Assembly: GCA_000302695.1 (NCBI GenBank)
Contig: AMFN01000002.1
Coordinates: 621,948-685,947, forward strand
DNA: 64,000 nucleotides
DNA from: Enterobacteriaceae bacterium LSJC7
GTDB taxonomy: Bacteria > Pseudomonadota > Gammaproteobacteria > Enterobacterales > Enterobacteriaceae
Direction: 5' to 3'
Below are positions 1 to 8,684 of the stretch, in pieces. The notes beneath the pieces are model-generated. The model saw only the letters and a list, made by a program, of their open reading frames with translations, searched no databases and was not told where the DNA came from. Position numbers and translations under genes: made by a program. Each line of letters starts with the position of its first letter. Positions within the stretch are counted from its first letter, which is position 1.

Positions 1-416
1 TGAAAGGCGAACCGAAAGCACAGGCAAGTGCGCGCGCCCGTGAACTGCTTGAAAAGGTGGGTTTGAAGGGGCGTGAGGATAGCTACCCGCGTCGCCTTTC
101 CGGTGGTCAGCAGCAGCGTGTGGCTATTGCCCGGGCACTGGCCATGCGCCCGGATGTGATTTTGTTTGACGAGCCGACCTCGGCGCTCGACCCGGAGCTG
201 GTGGGCGAAGTGCTGAATACTATTCGCCAACTGGCGCAGGAGAAACGCACGATGGTTATTGTCACACACGAGATGAGTTTTGCCCGTGATGTGGCCGATC
301 GTGCGATTTTTATGGACCAGGGGCGTATTGTTGAGCAAGGGCCGGCGAAACAGCTTTTTGCCGAGCCTCAGCAGCCGCGTACCCGGCAATTTCTTGAAAA
401 ATTTTTGATGCAGTAA
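1..416 (+). CDS. tcyN: Cystine/polar amino-acid ABC transporter ATP-binding protein, 3' part (TcyN/YecC)
   Basis: The gene enters from outside the window, so only the last 137 codons (from base 3) are present. They hold the ABC signature LSGGQQQR (about residues 33-40 of the visible part), Walker B VILFDEPTSALDP and the H-loop THEMSFA, followed by a D-loop and a C-terminal helix ending EKFLMQ. The Walker A part lies off the edge. The sequence is nearly that of E. coli YecC, the ATPase of the TcyJLN cystine importer acting at the inner membrane. A GC-rich hairpin with a T tract follows the stop. Confidence 0.93.
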   Translation, partial: KGEPKAQASARARELLEKVGLKGREDSYPRRLSGGQQQRVAIARALAMRPDVILFDEPTSALDPELVGEVLNTIRQLAQEKRTMVIVTHEMSFARDVADRAIFMDQGRIVEQGPAKQLFAEPQQPRTRQFLEKFLMQ

Positions 417-420
417 CGTC

Positions 421-446
421 GCGCCGCCTCAGAGCGGCGTTTTTTA
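421..446 (+). terminator. Rho-independent terminator of tcyN
   Basis: A CGCCGC/GCGGCG stem with a short loop is followed by TTTTTT directly after the tcyN stop codon. Confidence 0.8.
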
Positions 447-832
447 TTCTTAACCCGGCCTGGTGCGAGTAAGGTTTTACGCGACTTATGTATCAACGTC
501 GCTCTCGGCGCGGACATTGTCAATCTATGGCTATTTATTTAAATTAAGTCGAAGGGAGAAGTAAAAAAACACTATTTTTAGCATGCGGTTTCCTAGACGA
601 AAATGCTAAATAAATGTCATTTACTGGACGAAGCTGTTAATGGATTTTACGCGTATTTTAGTGAAATATCTTAGATATAAAAAAAAGGTTGTCGTATCGT
701 TGTGGGAATTTATTGCAAAGACGCTTTAAACTATCAATATAATAAATAAATCAGCATTGCCAGATTCATTTAAGCGTGTATAAGTAGTTGTAACAATTAA
801 TGGCTGAAGGCAGGCGCCCTCAGCCAGGCAGG
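447..832. other. AT-rich gap; sdiA absent
   Basis: About 390 bases of AT-rich DNA without a credible reading frame. In E. coli sdiA, a LuxR-type autoinducer sensor, lies here between yecC and yecF. No SdiA-like translation is visible in any frame, so the gene has been lost from this site or moved. Confidence 0.6.
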
Positions 833-1057
833 TTACTGACGATAGGCCTGTTTTATCTGCTGGATAGTGTGGTTGAACACTTCAGCTTGCGTGCTGTCTT
901 CGAGCTGGGCTATCTCTTTTTCCATCTTTATGATGACCTTACCCGCGTCGGCCTGGCCCATCGCCTTTAGCATCTGGGTGAATAGCGCTTTCAGGCAGTT
1001 GACTTCAAGTGCCAGCTGCTCAAGATTATCCGCAGGGGAAAAATCAGGCGTGCTCAT
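833..1057 (-). CDS. yecF: YecF family protein (DUF2594)
   Basis: A 74-aa acidic, helical cytoplasmic protein beginning [11 protein letters not shown] and ending IKQAYRQ, matching E. coli YecF in length and at both ends. The ATG at 1057 was chosen over an upstream in-frame ATG because it has the E. coli start and an AGAGG-type ribosome site. The function is unknown. It is transcribed away from uvrY, as in E. coli. Confidence 0.88.
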   Translation of the reverse strand: MSTPDFSPADNLEQLALEVNCLKALFTQMLKAMGQADAGKVIIKMEKEIAQLEDSTQAEVFNHTIQQIKQAYRQ

Positions 1058-1538
1058 TTCTTTACCTCTTTTTTCAATTGTTACCACGCTTCTTGTGGCG
1101 GTTTAGCAGGTTGCGAAGTATACCACAAATGAGAGAAATCTATTTGCGTGTGTTTTATGCTTAATTATCAATGTCTAAGGGGACAGAGGCTTTTAGAGTA
1201 ATCACTAATTTTTTCCACTAAAAACGAAATTAAATTGTTGTTTCATTTTGGTTGGAAATGCGTTAATTATTAGTCATGGATGAAGGAGAAAGTGCGCGTA
1301 ATAGCGTGAATTAATGCCAGGGAATCCGGGTAACGTAATGATTAAATTTAGCTAAAAAAATAAATTTAGCTGCCCGGGAAGGCGAGTCCTGATAGCGTTC
1401 AACTGTAAAAGTTAATTGCCATGAAAAGTCTGGCCTGTGCGCCAGGCAGTGTTTTTGCATTTTAAATATGATTTAAAAAACGCTAATATATGGCAGACAA
1501 ACTACAGCAGCGTTATCCCTTTTCTGGAGAAATATCCT
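1058..1538. other. Divergent yecF-uvrY intergenic region
   Basis: About 480 bases, AT-rich, presumably containing the divergent promoters of yecF and uvrY. AAATTTAGC occurs twice near 1344-1370. No gene or confident operator is recognised. Confidence 0.5.
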
Positions 1539-2195
1539 TTGATCAACGTTTTTCTTGTTGATGACCATGAACTGGTGCGCGCAGGGATACGCCGCATTCT
1601 GGAAGACATCAAGGGCATTAAAGTGATTGGTGAAGCAAACTGCGGTGAAGATGCCGTGAAGTTTTGCCGCAGCACGCCCGTTGATGTTGTCCTGATGGAT
1701 ATGAACATGCCGGGCATTGGCGGGCTTGAGGCCACGCGTAAAATTGCTCGGGCATGTAGCGACACCAGGGTCATCATGCTCACCATTCACACCGAAAACC
1801 CGCTTCCGGCAAAGGTCATGCAGGCTGGGGCCGCTGGTTATCTGAGTAAAGGTGCGGCACCGCAGGAAGTGGTGAATGCCATTCGTTCAGTGCATTCAGG
1901 GCAGCGCTATATCGCTTCTGACATTGCACAACAGATGGCGTTGAGCCAAATAGAGCCGACCAAAACCGCCTCTCCGTTTGCCAGTTTGTCTGAGCGTGAA
2001 TTGCAGATTATGCTAATGATCACTAAAGGGCAGAAGGTCAACGAGATTTCCGAGCAGCTCAACCTGAGTCCAAAGACGGTGAACAGTTATCGTTATCGTA
2101 TGTTCAGTAAGTTGAACATCAGCGGTGACGTTGAATTGACCCATCTGGCGATACGTCATGGGTTGTGCAGCGCGGAGAATCTGGTAAATCAGTGA
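1539..2195 (+). CDS. uvrY: Response regulator UvrY (BarA-UvrY system)
   Basis: A 218-aa NarL/FixJ-type regulator. The receiver domain (1-120) has the acidic pocket D8-D9 and phospho-acceptor D54 in [10 protein letters not shown]. The LuxR-type helix-turn-helix (about 145-205) includes LSERELQIM and [17 protein letters not shown]. In E. coli, phosphorylated UvrY activates csrB/csrC and so controls carbon storage, motility and biofilm. The TTG at 1539 was chosen because it gives the E. coli length and start ([13 protein letters not shown]) and is preceded by CTGGAGA. The in-frame upstream ATG at 1437 would add 34 residues outside the receiver fold. The stop overlaps the uvrC start. Confidence 0.95.
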   Translation: MINVFLVDDHELVRAGIRRILEDIKGIKVIGEANCGEDAVKFCRSTPVDVVLMDMNMPGIGGLEATRKIARACSDTRVIMLTIHTENPLPAKVMQAGAAGYLSKGAAPQEVVNAIRSVHSGQRYIASDIAQQMALSQIEPTKTASPFASLSERELQIMLMITKGQKVNEISEQLNLSPKTVNSYRYRMFSKLNISGDVELTHLAIRHGLCSAENLVNQ

Positions 2196-4024
2196 GTGAT
2201 GTTTTTGATGCAAAAGCTTTCCTGAAGACCGTTACCAGTCAACCCGGCGTCTACCGAATGTACGACGCTCAGGGGACGGTCATATACGTTGGTAAAGCAA
2301 AAGATCTTAAAAAACGGCTGGTAAGCTACTTTCGTAGCAACCTCGCCAGCCGTAAAACCGAAGCGCTGGTCGCGCAAATACAGCATATTGACGTCACGGT
2401 CACCCACACCGAGACGGAAGCGCTACTGCTAGAACACAACTATATTAAGCTCTACCAGCCGCGTTATAACGTGTTGCTGCGTGACGACAAGTCTTATCCT
2501 TTTATCTTCCTCAGCGCTGATACCCATCCGCGTCTGGCAATGCACCGTGGTGCAAAGCATGCTAAGGGCGAATATTTCGGTCCATTCCCTAACGGTTATG
2601 CGGTGCGTGAGACGCTGGCGTTGTTGCAAAAAATCTTTCCCGTACGCCAGTGTGAAAACAGCGTTTATCGCAACCGCTCGCGCCCGTGTCTGCAATACCA
2701 GATTGGCCGCTGCCTCGGCCCGTGCGTGGCAGGGCTGGTGAGCGAAGACGAATATGCACAGCAGGTAGAATATGTGCGCCTGTTTTTATCTGGTAAAGAC
2801 GATCAGGTGTTGAACCGGCTGGTTGAGCGCATGGAAAAGGCAAGCGAAACGCTGGACTTTGAAAATGCCGCACGCTTTCGCGATCAGATTCAGGCTGTAC
2901 GGCGTGTGACCGAAAAACAGTTTGTTTCTAACACGGGTGACGATCTTGACGTTATCGGCGTAGCTTTTGATGCGGGAATGGCGTGCGTTCATGTGCTGTT
3001 TATTCGCCAGGGGAAAGTGCTTGGCAGCCGTAGCTACTTCCCTAAAGTCCCAGGTGGCACAGCGCTGCCGGAAGTGGTTGAAACCTTTGTCGGGCAGTTT
3101 TACCTGCAGGGCAGCCAGATGCGCACGCTGCCTGGTGAAATCCTGCTGGATTTTGCGTTGCAGGACAAGTCGGTGCTGGAAGATTCTCTGAGTGAACTGG
3201 CCGGACGGCGCGTGAATATCCAGACCCGACCGCGTGGCGACCGCGCCCGTTATTTGAAACTGGCACGCACCAATGCGGCGACAGCCCTGGTGACGCGTCT
3301 GTCGCAGCACACCACTATCACCCAGCGCTTGCAGGCGCTGGCACAGGCTCTGAAGCTGCCAGACGTGAAGCGTATGGAGTGTTTTGACATTAGCCATACC
3401 ATGGGGGAGCAGACGGTGGCTTCCTGCGTCGTTTTTGACAAAGATGGCCCGCTGCGCGCGGAATACCGCCGCTACAATATCACCGGCATTACGCCGGGGG
3501 ATGATTACGCGGCAATGCGCCAGGTACTGCGCCGACGCTACGGTAAAGCGATGGAAGAGAGTAAAGTGCCTGACGTGATTTTGATAGATGGTGGTAAAGG
3601 CCAGCTCGCCCAGGCGAAAGAGGTTTTCAGTGAACTTGAGGTTGAGTGGGATAAGCACCACCCACTGTTGCTTGGTGTGGCGAAAGGGAGCGACCGTAAA
3701 GCCGGGCTGGAGACATTGTTCCTGGAGCCAGAAGGTGAGGGGTTTGCGCTGCCACCGGATTCACCGGCGCTGCATGTGATTCAGCATATTCGCGATGAGT
3801 CGCACGACCACGCTATTTCCGGGCACCGCAAAAAGCGCGCGAAAGTGAAAAGCACCAGCACGCTTGAAGGGATTGAAGGGATTGGGCCAAGACGCCGCCA
3901 GATGCTGCTGAAATACATGGGTGGGTTACAGCCACTCAAGAACGCCAGCATTGAAGAAATTGAAAAAGTACCCGGAATTTCGAAGGCGCTGGCAGAAAAG
4001 ATCTACTACTCGTTGAAACATTGA
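2192..4024 (+). CDS. uvrC: Excinuclease ABC subunit C
   Basis: A 610-aa nuclease that makes both incisions in nucleotide excision repair with UvrAB. Visible parts are the GIY-YIG N-terminal nuclease ([24 protein letters not shown], about 15-40), a cysteine cluster near 150-175, a UVR motif around 205-240, the RNase H-like C-terminal nuclease ([25 protein letters not shown]) and a terminal double helix-hairpin-helix ([30 protein letters not shown]). The start is GTG overlapping the uvrY TGA (GTGA), so the two genes are translationally coupled as in E. coli. Confidence 0.97.
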   Translation: MSDVFDAKAFLKTVTSQPGVYRMYDAQGTVIYVGKAKDLKKRLVSYFRSNLASRKTEALVAQIQHIDVTVTHTETEALLLEHNYIKLYQPRYNVLLRDDKSYPFIFLSADTHPRLAMHRGAKHAKGEYFGPFPNGYAVRETLALLQKIFPVRQCENSVYRNRSRPCLQYQIGRCLGPCVAGLVSEDEYAQQVEYVRLFLSGKDDQVLNRLVERMEKASETLDFENAARFRDQIQAVRRVTEKQFVSNTGDDLDVIGVAFDAGMACVHVLFIRQGKVLGSRSYFPKVPGGTALPEVVETFVGQFYLQGSQMRTLPGEILLDFALQDKSVLEDSLSELAGRRVNIQTRPRGDRARYLKLARTNAATALVTRLSQHTTITQRLQALAQALKLPDVKRMECFDISHTMGEQTVASCVVFDKDGPLRAEYRRYNITGITPGDDYAAMRQVLRRRYGKAMEESKVPDVILIDGGKGQLAQAKEVFSELEVEWDKHHPLLLGVAKGSDRKAGLETLFLEPEGEGFALPPDSPALHVIQHIRDESHDHAISGHRKKRAKVKSTSTLEGIEGIGPRRRQMLLKYMGGLQPLKNASIEEIEKVPGISKALAEKIYYSLKH

Positions 4025-4080
4025 GGTCTATGTAGCAACATAGGAACAATTACTACTCAGGACAGCTAGTTACCCGGCCC

Positions 4081-4629
4081 ATGCAACTAAATATTCCGAC
4101 CTTGCTCACACTTTTTCGCGTAGTGCTCATACCGTTCTTTGTGGTGGCATTTTATTTGCCTTTCGCATGGGCGCCGTTTCTCTGCGCATTAATCTTTTGC
4201 TTTGCGGCCGTGACCGACTGGTTTGACGGTTTCCTGGCGCGCCGTTGGAACCAGAGCACGCGCTTTGGTGCGTTCCTCGACCCGGTGGCGGACAAAGTGA
4301 TGGTGGCTATTGCCCTGGTGCTGGTGGTTGAGCACTATCACAGCTGGTGGGTGACGCTGCCTGCGGCAACCATGATTGCGCGTGAAATCATTATCTCTGC
4401 GCTGCGCGAATGGATGGCGGAAATAGGCAAGCGCAGCAGCGTGGCCGTGTCCTGGGTGGGCAAGGTGAAAACCACAGCGCAGATGCTGGCACTTATTGGG
4501 ATGCTGTGGCGTCCGAATATCTGGATTGAGTATGCGGGGATCTCGTTATTTTTCGTGGCAGCGCTGCTGACATTCTGGTCAATGTTCCAGTATTTGAGCG
4601 CTGCACGCGGCGATTTGCTCGAACACTGA
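4081..4629 (+). CDS. pgsA: CDP-diacylglycerol--glycerol-3-phosphate 3-phosphatidyltransferase
   Basis: A 182-aa inner-membrane enzyme making phosphatidylglycerol phosphate, the committed step to phosphatidylglycerol and cardiolipin. The CDP-alcohol phosphotransferase motif DGX2ARX8GX3DX3D is seen as [23 protein letters not shown] (D at about 50, 71 and 75). Hydrophobic segments flank it. It lies 56 bases after uvrC, the usual uvrY-uvrC-pgsA order, just upstream of the tRNA cluster. Confidence 0.96.
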   Translation: MQLNIPTLLTLFRVVLIPFFVVAFYLPFAWAPFLCALIFCFAAVTDWFDGFLARRWNQSTRFGAFLDPVADKVMVAIALVLVVEHYHSWWVTLPAATMIAREIIISALREWMAEIGKRSSVAVSWVGKVKTTAQMLALIGMLWRPNIWIEYAGISLFFVAALLTFWSMFQYLSAARGDLLEH

Positions 4630-4779
4630 CAGAAGCGACGCAAAATGCAGCAATCGAGTTAATGTTATGGAAAATTTCGTTGACTCATTGCGTCAGGTAA
4701 GTAGAATGCATCGCATCGAACGGCAGCGTAGGTTGCCAGAAGATAGAGAAATCAAACAATTAAGTATTGTCTGATTATT

Positions 4780-4855
<76 letters not shown>

Positions 4856-4906
4856 GATTTTAGTATCGGCGATTCGCGGGTACGGCCTGAAAAGGCAATC
4901 TAATTT

Positions 4907-4980
4907 GGCGCGTTAACAAAGCGGTTATGTAGCGGATTGCAAATCCGCCTAGTCCGGTTCGACTCCGGAACGCGCCTCCA
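4907..4980 (+). tRNA. cysT: tRNA-Cys (GCA)
   Basis: A 74-base cloverleaf with acceptor GGCGCGT/ACGCGCC, anticodon loop ATTGCAAAT (GCA), T-loop GGTTCGACTCC and encoded CCA. It lies 51 bases after glyW and 14 before leuZ. Confidence 0.97.
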
Positions 4981-4994
4981 CTTTATTCCCCGAA

Positions 4995-5081
4995 GCCCGG
5001 ATGGTGGAATCGGTAGACACAAGGGATTTAAAATCCCTCGGCGTTCGCGCTGTGTGGGTTCAAGTCCCACTCCGGGCACCA
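4995..5081 (+). tRNA. leuZ: tRNA-Leu (TAA)
   Basis: An 87-base class II tRNA with acceptor GCCCGGA/TCCGGGC, anticodon stem GGGAT/ATCCC with TTTAAAA loop (TAA), a long variable arm and encoded CCA. Its 3' 57 bases and the downstream terminator recur at 7689-7820, so this gene is the likely integration target of an element. Confidence 0.97.
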
Positions 5082-5157
5082 TGGGAAATGCCAGAATAAT
5101 CAAAGCAATAAGCAGTGTCGTGAAACCACCCTCGGGTGGTTTTTTTGTACATGTTAT
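5025..5157 (+). repeat. Direct repeat, left copy (leuZ 3' part plus terminator)
   Basis: Runs from GATTTAAAATCC in the leuZ anticodon arm through the tRNA end, a spacer starting AATGCCAGAATAATCAAAG, the terminator hairpin and TGTTAT. The right copy at 7689-7820 is about 132 bases with scattered substitutions. This is the intact, functional copy. Confidence 0.85.
5123..5146 (+). terminator. Terminator of the glyW-cysT-leuZ operon
   Basis: AAACCACC-CTC-GGGTGGTTT hairpin with a T tract, 40 bases after leuZ. Confidence 0.88.
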
Positions 5158-5639
5158 CCTCTTTACTAACATCATTCCTCACGTATGAGAGCCTGAATCC
5201 TGAATGTGGCAGTGATCGTCAGAGGCTCCTTTGTAAAATTATCCTGGCAGGCTAATCATTTAATACGACGACGGCTGGCGAGTGTATCCATGACAAAATC
5301 CATTGACCGGGTTAGGTTCGGTGCTCACTAGTGTAGAAGCATAGGCCGCTCACTCTCCAGCCCTTTGCGACTCCGTCTGCGTTTTACGCTCAGGCTGTGA
5401 AGATGATAGATGCATTAAACTTGTTTGTGATCAACGTAAAGACTTTCACGGCGCAGAAGCTGATAACCCAAACGCAGGCTTCAAGTGACAGTTAAATGAT
5501 GCGTAGAGACAACTGCTCGTCAGCAGCCTGACTCTGAACCACATAACGGTCAGGTAGCGAGGGGCAAATCAGCCATCTTACAAGCATGACGCTAAGACAG
5601 AGCCGTTGCGTTACACATGACTTCCACGGCTTCCCACTT
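5158..5639. other. Left arm of the island, no gene recognised
   Basis: About 480 bases without a convincing reading frame. The short frames seen lack ribosome sites and family resemblance. Probably decayed mobile DNA next to the IS remnant. Confidence 0.45.
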
Positions 5640-5905
5640 GCCGTCAGATCTTTCGGCCTGGAGTCATCTAAAGGGCCTCCTTATCTGCATATCTTCGGCG
5701 AGCAGTTTCTTGACGCGAGTGTTCTCCTGTTCAAGTGGCTGAGCCGCTTCACTTCTGGTTCTGCCATGCCGCGAAGCTTCTTGCGCCACGTATAGAAGGT
5801 GGTATCTAAAATAGCATGCTTGCGGCAGGATTACCGGGCCGAAACTCCGGCTTAGGGCTTGCAAAGGATACTGATGATTTGTCCATCGGAAAAACGCTTC
5901 TTCAT
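5640..5905 (-). pseudogene. IS3-family transposase orfA remnant
   Basis: On the minus strand from 5905 the frame reads MKKRFSDGQIISIL, then hits a stop. In shifted frames it continues with pieces typical of IS3-family OrfA: AGVSAR, CRKHAILDTTFYTWRKKLRGM, and further on ENTRVKKLLAEDMQI. The order matches an OrfA helix-turn-helix plus leucine zipper, but at least two frameshifts and a stop break it and no orfB follows. Confidence 0.75.
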
Positions 5906-6272
5906 GGAGATGCCCTCACGTTTCTTATGAAGACATCATAACACCACGGTGTAATAATCAATGGGCAGCCAGTCATGAGCGATGAGCGTGCTCAGCATGT
6001 CGCTGCATAATCTGTAAAGCAGGTCAGAATTAATCAGGTGGGTGCTTTTATATACACCAGATAATGGCCAGGTAAAGCGCCGATTGGTGGATTGGAAAAT
6101 GATGAACTGAATCAGGGCAATCTTTGGCTGGGCTATCTTATTTAGATGTGCTTGAATTGCACAATATAGGTGTGTGAGGTATAAATTGGCTACCTGAATC
6201 GGCTGTCTGATGGTTTAATCATGTCCTGTTTCTGTTATTATTCTGGTAAATAGAAATTACCAGAGCAATAGA
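5906..6272. other. Island spacer upstream of the acyltransferase gene
   Basis: About 370 bases with many stops in all frames. It should contain the promoter of the gene starting at 6273. No motif could be assigned. Confidence 0.4.
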
Positions 6273-7325
6273 GTGAAACGTATATACTGGCTTGATGTGG
6301 CTCGTTTTGTGGCAATAATCCTTGTTGTATTTACTCACTCACATGAACGGGCGGGAGTGCAGGATTTGCTTTCAAAGAGTGTGTTTTATACAATAGACAG
6401 ACTTGGTGTGCCGATATTTTTTATGATTTCGGGAGGGCTTATTCTTGATAAAATAAAAAGTACGCCTATGCTACCTTTTTATTTAAAAAGAATTCCGCAG
6501 TTCTTAATTGTCTTAGTGGCTTATTGCATCGCTACAAATATAATAAAATGTTTTACAGAGGGGGTTGGTATTCTTGAATCGGTTATTTTATCTGTAACTG
6601 AATTTAATGGAGTGACCAATACCAGTGAACATCTTGGAATTTATGGTGGGGCGAGGCAGATGTGGTATATGTACGCCATAATACAGCTCTATCTAATATA
6701 CCCGTTCCTGGCGAGAATGGTATCAAATCTTACAACCCGACAAGTGTTTGGGTTCATGTTTTTATGTTTATTTTTTGGGCAAATTATACGGACAGCTGAT
6801 GCCTTTTCAATTCACTCCGATTTTGTCAAAAAAATGCCATCTGAATTCTTGGGTGTTTATATTCCATATGTTTTACTTGGCTATTTAATAATTCGGAGGG
6901 ATATCCTGAAGAAATTAAGTCGTGCTTACATTCTGACTTTCTCAATGTTACTATTTATCGTTCCCATATCTCTTCTTATCTTTGCTGATCTCAGTACAGG
7001 TAAGTTAATTAACAATATGCATTGGTATAGCGACTCGTTGTTTGTATTTACTTCTGGCGCTGGTTTGTTTGTATTGTTGAAGTTTTTTTTTGATGGAGAT
7101 TATAGGGAGTCTCGTTTCATTATTGCTGTAAGTAAATTTTCGTTTGGTATTTATTTGTCTCATTATGCATTTTTGTACGTTATTTTATCGATAAATCAGC
7201 ATTATCTAAATATTACTGATGCCATGTTTTTGACGGTAGCGTTATTTGTGACTGCATTTTTATTTAGCATGGTATTTGTCAGGATAATGTTCGCTAATTC
7301 AATCAGTGCATATTTTGTTAAATAG
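6273..7325 (+). CDS. Acyltransferase-3 family membrane protein
   Basis: A 350-aa polytopic inner-membrane protein of the acyltransferase-3 family, whose members acetylate or otherwise acylate O-antigens, exopolysaccharides or other glycans. The family start is clear: YWLDVARFVAIILVVFTHSH (D8, R11 and the H21/H23 region), then RLGVPIFFMISGG (about 43-55). About ten hydrophobic segments follow, with the late SFGIYLSHYAFLYV motif near 290. The GTG at 6273 was chosen because it places the conserved motif at the expected position; the ribosome site is weak. The gene is much more AT-rich than its surroundings and lies within the leuZ island, so horizontal acquisition is likely. The substrate is unknown. 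Confidence 0.85.
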   Translation: MKRIYWLDVARFVAIILVVFTHSHERAGVQDLLSKSVFYTIDRLGVPIFFMISGGLILDKIKSTPMLPFYLKRIPQFLIVLVAYCIATNIIKCFTEGVGILESVILSVTEFNGVTNTSEHLGIYGGARQMWYMYAIIQLYLIYPFLARMVSNLTTRQVFGFMFLCLFFGQIIRTADAFSIHSDFVKKMPSEFLGVYIPYVLLGYLIIRRDILKKLSRAYILTFSMLLFIVPISLLIFADLSTGKLINNMHWYSDSLFVFTSGAGLFVLLKFFFDGDYRESRFIIAVSKFSFGIYLSHYAFLYVILSINQHYLNITDAMFLTVALFVTAFLFSMVFVRIMFANSISAYFVK

Positions 7326-7688
7326 CCAACTGATGTTACTGAAACACAACTTTTACTATCCGGCACCATGATGACAAAAAAGCCCGCCAATGCGGGCCTC
7401 ACCATTATCCGGAGCCACACTGCCTTAACGTATGTCTCATCACCATCTGGTTAGCGTCTTTCCAGGACAACTGGCTTCCTGTTTTTGCGAGTACTTTCTT
7501 TTCACTGTCCTGCATGAAATGACTGCTGGGAGTTGAACCCACCGCTGTATTGAACATATTAATTCAGATGTTCTGTCACTGACATTCCTGATATCACTAA
7601 CACAAAACTAAGCATAGTAATGAATAAACACTGAAAAGATGTTAGGAACATGAAAGATAAGAGACTAATTTCTTTTTGTTTTCACTAA
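7326..7688. other. Island right arm, no gene recognised
   Basis: Holds a minus-oriented terminator-like hairpin at 7375-7398 and a short tRNA T-arm-like string near 7528-7548, but no gene. Confidence 0.4.
7375..7398 (-). terminator. Terminator-like hairpin, minus orientation
   Basis: GCCCGC-CAAT-GCGGGC stem. On the minus strand it is followed by TTTTTTGTC. No minus-strand gene now ends here, so it may be a relic. Confidence 0.5.
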
Positions 7689-7820
7689 GATTTAAAATCC
7701 ATCGGCGTTCGCGCTGTGTAAGTTCAAGTCCCACTCCGGGCACAATAGTAAATGCCAGAATAATCAAAGCAATAAGCAGTATCGTGAAACCATCTCCGGG
7801 TGGTTTTTTGTGCCTGTTAT
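7689..7820 (+). repeat. Direct repeat, right copy (leuZ 3' fragment plus decayed terminator)
   Basis: Second copy of the leuZ anticodon-arm-to-3'-end sequence followed by the same spacer and terminator. Differences from 5025-5157 include ATCCA for ATCCC, TGTAAG for TGTGGG and loss of CCA. The terminator stem has mismatches (AAACCATCTCCGGGTGGTTT). The 5' half of a tRNA is missing, so it is not a functional tRNA gene. Confidence 0.85.
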
Positions 7821-8269
7821 TTGCCTTTGCCAATACCATTCCTGAATTTATGTACTTCTTCTCCATTAAGTGGGGGGCATAGTGATTAAAATTTGCAAGC
7901 GCCACTACTCTGGTTATGAAATATTGGGCCAGAAGTTTGTGGTAATTGCTAGCGTGTTCTCGGTAAAGCTCAAGAATGTCGGAGTTACGCACTCGTCTCC
8001 TAATTGAGCCATTATTTATTCCCTGCTTACAAGTGATTAATTTTGTTGATCATTCTGGATAAAATAAACGCATAACTTTTGGGATGCATTTTGTAAAGCT
8101 GAAAGGCTATGGAAATAGATATTATTTCAATCGAAACGATGATTGCTACTAAAGAGGGGGCGTGATGGGCTTTCTATAGCATGCTAGCTGCCGTAGCTTC
8201 AGCTGGGATTACCGGAGTCACCGCTTGGATAGCCAAAGTGCTTTGAATAGCTGACGTTAGCAGGAAAGT
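7821..8269. other. Intergenic region outside the right repeat
   Basis: About 450 bases, AT-rich in the first half. The only candidate inside is a 21-codon frame at 8181-8246, listed separately. Nothing else recognised. Confidence 0.4.
8181..8246 (+). CDS. Possible 21-aa hydrophobic peptide (doubtful)
   Basis: ATG frame reading MLAAVASAGITGVTAWIAKV and ending L-stop, an alanine/glycine-rich hydrophobic peptide with a GxxG-like centre. Its own ATG has no close ribosome site. A good site (GAGGGGG) precedes another ATG at 8164 that reads MGFL-stop, and removing one T would join that start to this peptide. It may therefore be a frameshifted small membrane peptide. It lies 24 bases before the 109-aa gene. 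Confidence 0.2.
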   Translation: MLAAVASAGITGVTAWIAKVL

Positions 8270-8599
8270 GTGCAGGAAATAAAAAATTTTATTAATGCGG
8301 TATATGCGTTTACGAATAGATTTATTGATGTACCTGAATCAATGGCCCCTCACATTAAACTCGCTTCTCAGGATGAAAAGAAGTCCCTGATTGTATTTGA
8401 AAAACTAACATTTATGAGTGTTTGCTTAAGTCAAATGACGAATGCTCAAAAGAAAGCCCTTGCTGCGCAAGTGTATCTCGACATGGCGGAAATAAATAAA
8501 AAATACCGGGAAGGTAAACAAGATGCACTTGAGTGCATTGAGATGGCATCAGCGTTGATGGCTGAAAATGAATTCCTTTTAGATCCTTTTTCATTATAA
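8270..8599 (+). CDS. Hypothetical protein, 109 aa
   Basis: Not recognised. A soluble-looking, mostly helical protein beginning MQEIKNFINAVYAF, without signal peptide or membrane segment, ending NEFLLDPFSL. GTG start at 8270 with AGGAAAG close upstream; the start is uncertain. It stands alone between the leuZ repeat and the HEAT-like gene, in a segment not found at this site in E. coli. It could be a decayed phage or island gene, or a partner of the small peptide just upstream; neither is shown by the sequence. Confidence 0.5.
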   Translation: MQEIKNFINAVYAFTNRFIDVPESMAPHIKLASQDEKKSLIVFEKLTFMSVCLSQMTNAQKKALAAQVYLDMAEINKKYREGKQDALECIEMASALMAENEFLLDPFSL

Positions 8600-8654
8600 C
8601 GCGCGTAGCGCGACTGCGGAAAATACAGTGCGCGTTAGCCGCCGTGCAGCAGAT

Positions 8655-8677
8655 AAAAAAGCCGCCTTCTGGCGGCC
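8655..8677 (-). terminator. Terminator of the HEAT-like gene
   Basis: GCCGCC-TTCT-GGCGGC hairpin followed on the minus strand by TTTTTTAT, 8 bases after the minus-strand stop at 8685. Confidence 0.8.
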
Positions 8678-8684
8678 ATGGCCC

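Larger units (their letters stand above)
5158..7688. mobile_element. Putative small leuZ-integrated island (degenerate)
   Basis: DNA between two copies of the leuZ 3' end and terminator. It carries a broken IS3-family orfA and one intact acyltransferase gene. Its base composition is markedly AT-richer than the flanking backbone. No integrase is present, so the element is probably a remnant or lost its integrase. The repeat is longer and less perfect than a fresh att duplication, which suggests an old event. Confidence 0.5.

Noticed and set aside
4900-5188. Open frames on both strands over cysT-leuZ
   Set aside because: They translate tRNA sequence.
7528-7548. GGTGGGTTCAACTCCCAGC on the minus strand, like a tRNA T-arm
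   Set aside because: Only one arm is seen. No acceptor or anticodon stem can be built around it, so it is not called a tRNA or attachment site.
7642-7992. 116-codon minus-strand frame across the right leuZ repeat
   Set aside because: Part of it is the complement of tRNA and terminator sequence; the same false frame arises at 4900-5175 over the true tRNA genes.
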